Positions 1 through 7,296 of a stretch of DNA of 64,000 nt are shown in pieces. Below the pieces are notes generated by a model. That model was not told where the DNA came from. It saw nothing but the letters and a program-made list of their open reading frames with translations, and did no database searches. A program made the position numbers and the translations under genes. How positions within the stretch are numbered: position 1 is the first letter of the stretch; each line of letters begins with the position of its first letter. This DNA comes from JAFMDF01 sp965222705 (GTDB lineage Bacteria > Bacteroidota > Bacteroidia > Chitinophagales > Saprospiraceae), in the NCBI GenBank assembly GCA_965222705.1, contig CBDCUO010000057.1, forward strand, positions 336,989 to 400,988, given 5' to 3'.

Positions 1-620
1 GAAATGTAGCAACACCGGAAGATGCGGCTACGGCTGCCAAGAATGAATTACTCTTCACGTTTTGGTTTACTTCTCATTTTGGCAGCTATATAGATGCCTG
101 GAAGATTGAAAATGATCGAATGAAAAGAGTGGGCAAGCCTATATGGACTCTAAGCAATCGAATGGTAGCTTACTCCCTGGCAAATATTCTATTGATTTTT
201 GCCATTTATTCTTTTTTTGGAATGACCGTATTGATCGCCTTTGGAATAGCTGCTGTGATAGGTATATCCTTGTTAGAAACGGTGAATTATATCGAACATT
301 ACGGATTGCTAAGAAAAAAAAATGAGCATGGTGTATATGAAAAAGTAAAGCATACCCATAGTTGGAACTCTGACCACCCAATAGGTAGGGCCTTACTTTT
401 TAACCTTTCAAGACATTCTGATCATCACTATAATGGCAGTAAAAAATACCAGGTATTGAAATCCCTCTCCACAAGCCCTCAAATGCCAACAGGCTATCCA
501 GGCATGATGATTTTGGCTCTTTTCCAACCACTTTGGTTTTTAGTAATGAACAAAAAACTGGAGCAATTTCAGGCAGAATCGGTATATTTAGACGTTGGAA
601 AATTAAAACTGGAAAATTAA
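1..620 (+). CDS. Alkane 1-monooxygenase (AlkB-like), 3' part
   Basis: The reading frame is already open at base 3 and the 5' end lies outside the window, so about 205 C-terminal residues are visible. AlkB-type enzymes are membrane di-iron hydroxylases that oxidise terminal carbons of alkanes or related molecules. Visible signatures are VATPEDAATA just inside the window, the NYIEHYGL motif at 285-308, a His-rich stretch HTHSWNSDHP at about 351-380 and the LSRHSDHH box at 405-428, all diagnostic of the AlkB/xylene monooxygenase family. Hydrophobic segments flank them. No rubredoxin gene is visible downstream. The earlier His boxes cannot be checked. Substrate is not determinable. Confidence 0.9.
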   Translation, partial: NVATPEDAATAAKNELLFTFWFTSHFGSYIDAWKIENDRMKRVGKPIWTLSNRMVAYSLANILLIFAIYSFFGMTVLIAFGIAAVIGISLLETVNYIEHYGLLRKKNEHGVYEKVKHTHSWNSDHPIGRALLFNLSRHSDHHYNGSKKYQVLKSLSTSPQMPTGYPGMMILALFQPLWFLVMNKKLEQFQAESVYLDVGKLKLEN

Positions 621-622
621 AC

Positions 623-1010
623 ATGGAAGCACCTCTCCAATCAAATTTCTTGGGCTTGAGAACAGCAGGCTATCTGGTAAGCGATATCAAAAAAGCCAAA
701 AAGTGGTACGAAAGAGTTATTGGATATCCTCCTTATTTTGACGAGCCTTTTTATGTGGGCTTTAATGTAGCTGGCTATGAGTTGGGACTTCAACCTGAAG
801 AAAAACCCAGTAGCAGAAAAATCCGAAAATGTTTATATGTACTGGGGCGTAGAAGATGTAGAAGCAGCTTATCAACGCCTTCTAAGTTTGGGTGCTACTG
901 CACACCAAGCCCCACAGGAAGTTGGCGGCGGCATAAAAGTCGCTACCGTAAAAGATCCCTGGAATAATATTTTTGGTATCATTTACAATCCACACTTTAC
1001 TTTAGAATAG
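623..1010 (+). pseudogene. VOC/glyoxalase-like protein, frameshifted
   Basis: Starts with ATG two bases after the alkane monooxygenase stop. The first part, with LRTAGYLVSDIKKAKKWYE, reads in one frame to about base 808; the rest (NVYMYWGVEDVEAAYQRL to IFGIIYNPHF) reads in the +1 frame. Removing one base from the A5/C3 stretch at about 800-808 gives a continuous protein of 128 residues, the normal size of a single-domain vicinal-oxygen-chelate protein with two beta-alpha-beta-beta-beta halves. Such proteins bind a metal and act on diverse substrates; the activity here is unknown. Either a real single-base disruption or a sequencing error in a homopolymer. Confidence 0.75.
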
Positions 1011-1041
1011 GCTCGTTATTTGCGAACAAAGCCTAATAGCT

Positions 1042-1608
1042 TCAAATCTTTGTCATAAATCGCAGCGCATATAGTCGATTATCCAGAAACTTATTTGGCT
1101 CATCAAATAAAAAAAACACATAAATCATTCCTCGTTCTTCCTTGTATAACCCAAGTAGGCGGCAATGTTTTCTAGTTGAAAACTTAGCTTTGGGTTGAAA
1201 AAAAGCAAAACTGCCCCAATCGGCATCAAAATCTGCTTTTAAATCTTCTTCTTCTATTTGATGTAAGCTGATCACGGCATCCTCTTTTTCATTGGTCGCC
1301 GTAGAAGAAACCACCCGCATAAAATCCACATTCGGAATTTGGGTACTCAAATCACCGGCTGTAAAAGGGATAATGGTATAGCGAATTTCCAAGTTTTCCT
1401 GCTTGGATGCGATGGAGTGATCATAGGGTTGGTAATCATTTTTGATGACTCGCAGACTTTTATATTTCCCCTCTGTCGGTTCAAAAAGATCGATTTGTAC
1501 CGCCTTTAGTTTTTTAAGAAATTTTTTGGAATATTTGATTTTTTGGCCATAGATATTGGTAGAAAACAAGATAAGAAGTAGCCAGTAGCCATATTTATTT
1601 ACCCTCAT
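1042..1608 (-). CDS. Secreted protein of unknown function
   Basis: A 188-residue protein with a clear N-terminal signal peptide (short basic start, then YWLLLILFSTNIYGQ), so probably periplasmic or outer-membrane attached. I do not recognise a family. The mature part is mixed charged/hydrophobic, with no obvious metal or catalytic motif and no C-terminal T9SS sorting domain. It is convergent with the VOC gene and separated from the ABC ATPase upstream by 19 bases, so it may be co-transcribed with the ATPase, although nothing in its sequence shows a functional link. Confidence 0.7.
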   Translation of the reverse strand: MRVNKYGYWLLLILFSTNIYGQKIKYSKKFLKKLKAVQIDLFEPTEGKYKSLRVIKNDYQPYDHSIASKQENLEIRYTIIPFTAGDLSTQIPNVDFMRVVSSTATNEKEDAVISLHQIEEEDLKADFDADWGSFAFFQPKAKFSTRKHCRLLGLYKEERGMIYVFFLFDEPNKFLDNRLYALRFMTKI

Positions 1609-1627
1609 TATTGGCGATTTTAATAAT

Positions 1628-2272
1628 TTACAATACTAATACTTCATTATATTTAAAACCAAATCGCTCTCCCAAACTCACCAGAACAAACCCTGCTTTT
1701 TGCTCCTCACATACTTCCTGAATGAGTTGAGAGGCTGCTTGAATATTGACTGTATCCAGATGACTAAAGGGCTCATCGAGCAAGAGAAAATCAAAGGATT
1801 GACATAAAGCCCGAATAATGGCCACTCGCTGTTTTTGACCATAAGAAAGCGTATTACAATGCTGCTGTAATAAATCCTCAATCCCTAATCGGGCAGCCAT
1901 CTCTTTGATTGCTGTTATAGATTTAATCGGGTCCAGGCTTGATTTTAACAAAATATTGTCCAACGCACTCAGCGTTGGAAATAGGCGCAAGTCCTGAAAG
2001 ATAATGGATAAATGGGCTTTTCGCAAATCTGCCCATTCATTTGGCTGAAACGCACTAATATTTTCACCGCCTAGTTCTACTACGCCGCTATAATCTTTTC
2101 TAAGTCCATATAAAATGTGCAAAAAGGTAGATTTCCCTTTGCCGGAAGGGGCAGTAAGAAGGTAATTTTTTCCTTTTTCCAAATTGCAATCGGTTTGCCA
2201 AATATCGGAATTAATAGACTGTTCTTGTTCTTTGAGTGGATTCGGCAGTAAATTGTGAATGGCATACTCCAT
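1628..2272 (-). CDS. ABC transporter ATP-binding protein (LolD-like size)
   Basis: Start taken at the ATG of MEYAIHNLL (2270-2272); an upstream in-frame extension would run into the preceding glycosyltransferase gene. The 214-residue protein has a Walker A APSGKGKST (residues 41-49), Q-loop Gln93, signature LSYGQ (142-146) and Walker B FLLLDEP (162-168), so it is a stand-alone nucleotide-binding subunit, closest in size and feel to LolD/MacB-type ATPases. No permease gene lies nearby. Unusually, the switch (H-loop) position reads VLVSLGE where the family normally has a His, which would be expected to weaken ATP hydrolysis. Partner and substrate are unknown. Confidence 0.85.
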   Translation of the reverse strand: MEYAIHNLLPNPLKEQEQSINSDIWQTDCNLEKGKNYLLTAPSGKGKSTFLHILYGLRKDYSGVVELGGENISAFQPNEWADLRKAHLSIIFQDLRLFPTLSALDNILLKSSLDPIKSITAIKEMAARLGIEDLLQQHCNTLSYGQKQRVAIIRALCQSFDFLLLDEPFSHLDTVNIQAASQLIQEVCEEQKAGFVLVSLGERFGFKYNEVLVL

Positions 2273-2289
2273 TGATATATATATGATTG

Positions 2290-4242
2290 TTAGTTTCCTA
2301 AATTTTGAAATCCTTTCCAAATAATTTCCAAATCTCTTGCCCAATCATAGTCCCGAGCGTAGAGAAAGTGCAGCCGTTGAATCGTTGCCGAATCAAATTT
2401 CTGCCAGTCAAAGCCTTCAAGTGGTATGAGTACTCCGGGACGAACAGTTGGCAGAGAATCGGATGAATCTATTCCTTCAACATAACCAACCCAGGTTTTT
2501 TTTCCAAAAAAAACATCAAGGACATTCTTAAAAAAGTGGAGTTTATTTTTTATAAAAAAAAGGATGATCGGGCTAGTAAAGAGAAAAATAAGGCAAAGCA
2601 CCCTATCCAGCAGTCGTTTGCTGCGTCTTTGGGTCGGGTCGGCAATTTTATAACGAATATCAATTGTGTATAATTCTCCTGGCGTATTTTTGGAATGACT
2701 GCCGATGATGCTCATCGTTTTTTGGGGGACAATTTTGTAGTTTATTTTATTGCCCAATTTGGTCATCCAATACATAATAGATTGGGAAGTGACATCTTTG
2801 GAGCAAAAGATGATTTCGTGAATATGATAAATTTTGACCACTTCTGATAAATTGGCCAAATGGCTCAAATAGGCTTTACGAGGGGAAGGTTTAGGAGGGA
2901 CTACACCGATGAAGTTTTGTTGGACATTCGCTTTATTAAGTAAATCCAATACTCGCTTTGCTTCTTTTTCCCTCCCCACAATCAGCAGATTTTTGATCGG
3001 TGCTTGCCCAATGCGGAAATTTTTAAATTTTAAAAAATGGATAAACATTCTTAGTGAAAAAGTGCTTATCATCGCCCATACTGCTCCTAGCAGTAGTAAC
3101 ATTCGGGAAGTTCGGTACTCTAAGGGTAGTAAACCATAGATCGCTGCCAATAGAATAGATCCCAAAGCCAGCCCTTGTACCAATCGGCGAATGCTTTGAG
3201 GGGTATCATATCCTCCATTAAAATAAATGCTACCCAACCAAACACTAATGTAAAGCGGCACATTGAAATACAAAAAAGAAGGACGGTAATAATTAGGGTC
3301 ATCAAAGTAGGAAGTTGCCCAAAAATCCTTGAGCCAGTACATTCCCAGAAAGATAAGCATAGCATCCAATAAAGGCAGGTAGATTTTTTTAAAAAAATTA
3401 TTTAAAATAGTCAAAAATGCCCGGAAGTAAATAGCTAGCTGTAGCATAGCCGTTAAAACCGATGCCTGCTCTTTTTGGAAATGCTTTTTTGAAAAAATAA
3501 TCATCGCCTGATAAAAGGCTTTTACATAGTTTAGGCTACCTTTTTTGGTACTCTCTCCCTTATAGTGGATGATAGTGGTCTCTGCAAAATAGTAGTTATA
3601 ATATCCTGCTTGGGTGATTCGGTAAGAGAGGTCTATATCCTCTCCATACATAAAAAAAGACTCATCCAACAGTCCGATTTTGTCCAGAACGGATTTTCGC
3701 AAGAACATAAATGCTCCTGCTAAAACAGCGACTTTGTGGGTTTGATTTTCATCTAGAAAACCTAAATGATAGTGATTGAAAATTTTGGACTTTGAAAAGA
3801 TTCTGGAAAGCCCAAAAGTTTTGTGAAAGGCAACCGCCGGAGTAGGTAAGCCTCGTTTTGATTCTGGCAAAAAATTGCCTGACCCGTCTATCATTTTTAC
3901 TCCTAATGCACCCGCTTTGGGGTGCGTATCCATAAAAGCCACGCATTTGTCAAAAGTATCTTCCTCCACTAATGTATCGGGATTGAGGAGTAGAATGTAT
4001 TCGCCTGTGGCTTGCTGAATGGCTTGATTATTGGCAGAGGAGAAACCAACATTATGCGCGTTAATGATCAGATGAACCGCTGGGAACTTTTCTTGTATCA
4101 TTCGCACAGAGTCATCAACGGAATTATTATCCACCACGAAAACTTCCACCGCTAAATTTCTAGAGGCTTTCTGAACGGAAAGGAGGGCTTGTTCGAGGAA
4201 GTAACGGACATTATAATTGACAATTACTATGGAAAGCTTCAT
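2290..4242 (-). CDS. GT2 glycosyltransferase fused to a degenerate sugar-phosphate transferase-like region
   Basis: A 650-residue protein. Residues about 1-240 are a family 2 glycosyltransferase (SIVIVNYNV start, VVDNNSVDDS, LLLNPDTL, a DIDLSYR acceptor region), resembling rhamnosyltransferases. Residues about 255-415 hold several membrane segments, then a Rossmann-like stretch NLLIVGREKEAKRVLDLL as in the CoA_binding_3 part of polyprenyl glycosylphosphotransferases. The C-terminus (KRLLDRVLCLIFLFTSP, then YARDYDW) resembles the start and end of a bacterial sugar transferase but lacks its catalytic middle (no GPVFF, KFRSM or DELPQ blocks). Role: envelope polysaccharide or lipid-linked glycan assembly at the inner membrane, with only the GT2 part expected to be active. 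Confidence 0.85.
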   Translation of the reverse strand: MKLSIVIVNYNVRYFLEQALLSVQKASRNLAVEVFVVDNNSVDDSVRMIQEKFPAVHLIINAHNVGFSSANNQAIQQATGEYILLLNPDTLVEEDTFDKCVAFMDTHPKAGALGVKMIDGSGNFLPESKRGLPTPAVAFHKTFGLSRIFSKSKIFNHYHLGFLDENQTHKVAVLAGAFMFLRKSVLDKIGLLDESFFMYGEDIDLSYRITQAGYYNYYFAETTIIHYKGESTKKGSLNYVKAFYQAMIIFSKKHFQKEQASVLTAMLQLAIYFRAFLTILNNFFKKIYLPLLDAMLIFLGMYWLKDFWATSYFDDPNYYRPSFLYFNVPLYISVWLGSIYFNGGYDTPQSIRRLVQGLALGSILLAAIYGLLPLEYRTSRMLLLLGAVWAMISTFSLRMFIHFLKFKNFRIGQAPIKNLLIVGREKEAKRVLDLLNKANVQQNFIGVVPPKPSPRKAYLSHLANLSEVVKIYHIHEIIFCSKDVTSQSIMYWMTKLGNKINYKIVPQKTMSIIGSHSKNTPGELYTIDIRYKIADPTQRRSKRLLDRVLCLIFLFTSPIILFFIKNKLHFFKNVLDVFFGKKTWVGYVEGIDSSDSLPTVRPGVLIPLEGFDWQKFDSATIQRLHFLYARDYDWARDLEIIWKGFQNLGN

Positions 4243-4287
4243 CTCTTTGTGATGACAAAAAAGTACTTATTTTAAAAAACAACGAAC

Positions 4288-4906
4288 TCATTTTTTTGAG
4301 TTTAGTTTGTATGGAATCCGAGCTATAATAGAGCGGCCAAGCGTCACCTCATCTGCATACTCTAACTCCCCACCAAAGGAAACACCTCGGGCTATGGTAG
4401 AAATGCGGACGTTCAAATCTTTCAATTTTTTAGAAATATAAAAAATGGTCGTATCCCCTTCAATGGTCGGACTGATTGCCATAATTACCTCTTTTGTCAC
4501 TGCTTTTTCTACACGGGCAATGAGCGTATCAATATTTAACTCAGAAGGACCAATCCCTTCTATTGGAGAAATTACGCCCCCTAAGACATGGTACAAACCT
4601 TTGAATTGGCCCGTTTCTTCAATTGCCATTACGTCCCGAATTCCTTCCACTACGCAGATGACGGAAGTATTTCGCCGCTTATCTGCACAAATTCGGCAGA
4701 TCGGCTCGTCCGCGATGTTATGGCAATGTTGGCAAAATTTAATCTCTTTGCGCATTTTCAGGATATCTGAAGCAAATTGCTCACTTATTTCGGGCGGTTG
4801 ATTCAGTAAATACAAAACCAGGCGCAAGGCAGTTTTTTTTGCCAATTCCTGGCAAACTTGCAAAAGCATCAACCGCTTCTTCTAATAATTTGGATGAAAA
4901 ATTCAT
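4288..4906 (-). pseudogene. recR: Recombination mediator RecR, single-base frameshift
   Basis: RecR works with RecO/RecF to load RecA on gapped DNA. The main frame gives the C4 zinc motif (CQHC and CRIC), a TOPRIM domain starting at CVVEGIRDVMAIE and the usual C-terminus. The expected N-terminus, MNFSSKLLEEAVDAFASLPG with the helix-hairpin-helix, is in another frame starting at 4906. The two join at an A8 run on the coding strand (T8 at 4833-4840); with A7 the protein is continuous, GIGKKTALRL, and 205 residues long, the normal RecR size. It lies 13 bases downstream of the DEAD-box helicase gene and is likely co-transcribed. recR is normally single copy, so an assembly error or slippage at A8 is more likely than loss. 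Confidence 0.85.
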
Positions 4907-4919
4907 GTTTTTTGCTTCA

Positions 4920-6557
4920 CTAATTTCTATGAGCGCGCCGCTTCTTTTTTCGATCAAATTGATCGCCTGCATTGATTCGTATTCCCCTTCCATTGAAGGA
5001 ATTACCTTCTAGTTGGCGAATGACTTCTTCCGAATAATCTGCTTCGATTTCAAAAAAGGAAAACTTGTCGTGCATGTCAATTCTTCCAATGACTCTGCCT
5101 GGCACGTTTCCATCTCGGGAAATAAAATTTAGAAAACCACCTTTACCATTCACATCTATAGTGCCGACATTTATAAAAAGCCGCTGCCTTTTGGAATGGC
5201 GTCCTCTCGATCTTCCTCTTTTTTCTTTGGGTAAAGGAACATTTAAATCGTCTGCTTTTCTATATTTTTTTAAAAATCTGGAAAAGGAAAGAGTTGCTAT
5301 TTTTTTGAGTAATTCTTCTTTTGATAATGCTTCAACCCGCTCTGCCAGTTTGGGTATTAAGCTTTCTACGATTGGGTTAACTTCTGTTTCAGTAATATTT
5401 TCAACTTGCTCGACCAACCGCTTTTCGCAAATTTCTACTCCGGTTGGAATATGTGCTCTGGAAAATTTGATTTTACTCATTTTTTCCAGTCGCTTTAATA
5501 TGCCCAAATCGCGTGGATGCGCCAAAACCAGAGAAATGCCCTTATTGCCTGCTCGGCCAGTACGTCCTGCGCGGTGCGTATAAAAAGAAATATCTTCGGG
5601 AATATTATAATGAAAAACATGACTAATTTCATTTACATCAATCCCTCTTGCAGCTACGTCCGTAGCTACTAAAATTTGCAATTTTTGGCTTCTAAACCGG
5701 CTCATTACCCGATCTCGTTGCCCTTGTGTTAGGTCTCCATGTAGTGCATCAGCTTTGTAGTCATCCCTTACGAGCATTTCTGCCACCTCCCTGGAGTCCC
5801 TTCGAGTTCGGGTAAAAACGAGTGCAAAACAGTCCGAATTAAAATCCAAAAAACGACGTAAGATTTCATAACGTTGAGCCGGACGAGTAACAACATATTG
5901 GTGGTCTATATCTTCGTTAGAAGAATTCCTTTGCCCAACGTGCATTTCTACGGGTTCTGTCATATAGTTACGAGCAATTCGTCTTACGTCATTGGGCATC
6001 GTTGCAGAAAATAGCCAGGTCATCTTGTCGTCAGGAGTATTATCCAAAATCTCATCAATCTCCTCTTTGAATCCCATATTGAGCATTTCGTCTGCTTCAT
6101 CCAGGATCACATATTCAATTTCTTCAATGTTAACGACCTTTCGTTTTATCATGTCTCGCAGCCGTCCCGGGGTCGCTACAATAATATGTGCTCCCCTTTT
6201 TACTTCTTTTATCTGTTGGTAAATATCCGTTCCACCATAAACGGCTCGTATTTTTAGTTGCTTTAAATATTTGCCAAACTGCCCCAGTTCTTTAGTGATT
6301 TGCAAACACAATTCTCTAGTAGGAGCCAAGATCAAAGCTTGGGTGTATTTTTCCGAAGCATCTACCAAATCTATAAGGGGCAAACCAAAAGCAGCAGTTT
6401 TGCCAGTCCCTGTTTGTGCCAATCCGACAAAATCAGTTTCTTCTTCCAATAGCGTCGGAATGGCCTTGGATTGAATAGGCGTAGGTTCGATAAAGCCTAA
6501 CTGTGCAACGGCTTCCACGAGTGGTTGGGAAAGCCCTAACGATGCAAAATCACTCAT
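4920..6557 (-). CDS. DEAD-box RNA helicase with C-terminal RNA-binding domain
   Basis: A 545-residue ATP-dependent RNA helicase of the DeaD/CsdA type, acting in ribosome assembly, RNA decay and cold adaptation. All helicase motifs are visible: Q-motif (FIEPTPIQ, about 22-29), AQTGTGKT (47-54), PTRELC (79-84), DEAD (153-156), SAT (184-186), ATDVAARGID (298-307) and HRAGRTGR (328-335). The C-terminal 80 residues (RLFINVGTIDVNGKGG onward) match the DbpA-type RNA-binding domain, followed by a basic tail. The gene has an apparently long leader (see 6558-7008) and is followed closely by recR. Confidence 0.95.
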   Translation of the reverse strand: MSDFASLGLSQPLVEAVAQLGFIEPTPIQSKAIPTLLEEETDFVGLAQTGTGKTAAFGLPLIDLVDASEKYTQALILAPTRELCLQITKELGQFGKYLKQLKIRAVYGGTDIYQQIKEVKRGAHIIVATPGRLRDMIKRKVVNIEEIEYVILDEADEMLNMGFKEEIDEILDNTPDDKMTWLFSATMPNDVRRIARNYMTEPVEMHVGQRNSSNEDIDHQYVVTRPAQRYEILRRFLDFNSDCFALVFTRTRRDSREVAEMLVRDDYKADALHGDLTQGQRDRVMSRFRSQKLQILVATDVAARGIDVNEISHVFHYNIPEDISFYTHRAGRTGRAGNKGISLVLAHPRDLGILKRLEKMSKIKFSRAHIPTGVEICEKRLVEQVENITETEVNPIVESLIPKLAERVEALSKEELLKKIATLSFSRFLKKYRKADDLNVPLPKEKRGRSRGRHSKRQRLFINVGTIDVNGKGGFLNFISRDGNVPGRVIGRIDMHDKFSFFEIEADYSEEVIRQLEGNSFNGRGIRINAGDQFDRKKKRRAHRN

Positions 6558-7008
6558 ATATTTTTTTTAGGGTAACTATCCAGGAGTACATAAAATTCTC
6601 AAAGAAACGAAGAAAACGCAGCGTATATTTTTTATTCTTCGCTTGACGGAGGAGCACAAGGCAAGCCTGCTTTAGTTTTGGATCATCAAGAAAAACAAAC
6701 CCTCTTAGACAATTACTTTTCAATTAAGCTGCAAAAGTACGTCTTTTATACTATATTTTGAAAAAAGACTTTTTTGCCTGCTCGAATAAGGAGAGAAGAG
6801 TTGTTCTTTATTTTAGTAGTGACAAAACAATGACTCCTTCATTTGGGCGGCCTATTTCATCGTTATACTCTGAACTGGATAAATTCGTGATTATAAAAAA
6901 TTGAATTTGATGTAATCTAAAAAGATATAACCAATTGAATACCAATTTTTTAAGCTTTAGATGATGTAATAATCCCTGAAATGTTAAAATCACTTTTTTA
7001 TGCGGTTT
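6558..7008. other. Intergenic region with probable helicase leader
   Basis: No convincing gene. On the minus strand a TACTTTTG box (6732-6739) fits the Bacteroidota -7 consensus; transcription from it would give the helicase mRNA a 5' leader of about 165 bases, which contains a short AGGC/GCCT hairpin near 6661-6672. Long leaders are known for cold-shock DEAD-box helicase mRNAs, so this may be regulatory. Bases 6740-7008 are AT-rich with nothing recognisable. Confidence 0.4.
6732..6739 (-). promoter_or_regulatory. Candidate -7 box for the DEAD-box helicase
   Basis: The minus-strand octamer TACTTTTG matches TAnnTTTG. A clear -33 TTG at the expected distance was not seen, so this is a half-supported promoter. 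Confidence 0.4.
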
Positions 7009-7190
7009 CTAATTCTACTTTGGCACTTTAGAAATAGTGATTGTTTTAAGTGTAATTAGCTCCTAGTTTTAGTGGCGGCTGCCTGTTAAAAACTGCGGAG
7101 CGGTTGTTTTTAACTAGAATTTTTGGTTCTTTTTTTTCAATGAAAAAAGAACAACATCTAGTTTTGTTTAAAGTGCCAAAGTAGAATTAG
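7009..7190. repeat. 182-bp MITE-like element with perfect 22-bp terminal inverted repeats
   Basis: The segment 7009-7030 is the exact reverse complement of 7169-7190 (22 of 22). The TA dinucleotides at 7010-7011 and 7188-7189 sit symmetrically near the ends. The interior holds smaller hairpins, for example GTTAAAAAC/GTTTTTAAC around 7086-7120 and an A-rich/T-rich pair (GTTCTTTTTT with AAAAAAGAAC) around 7127-7152. No reading frame fits inside. The design is that of a non-autonomous transposable element or a long structured RNA. No second copy was found in the window and no longer target-site duplication is obvious. Confidence 0.65.
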
Positions 7191-7296
7191 TATATTTAAT
7201 TTTTTCCAAATGAAATCTTGCAATTTTTTGGCAAGGAGTGAAAGATAAATAGATGAAGGCTGGAGAGCAACGTGGCTCTCCAGCCGCAAAAGAAGT

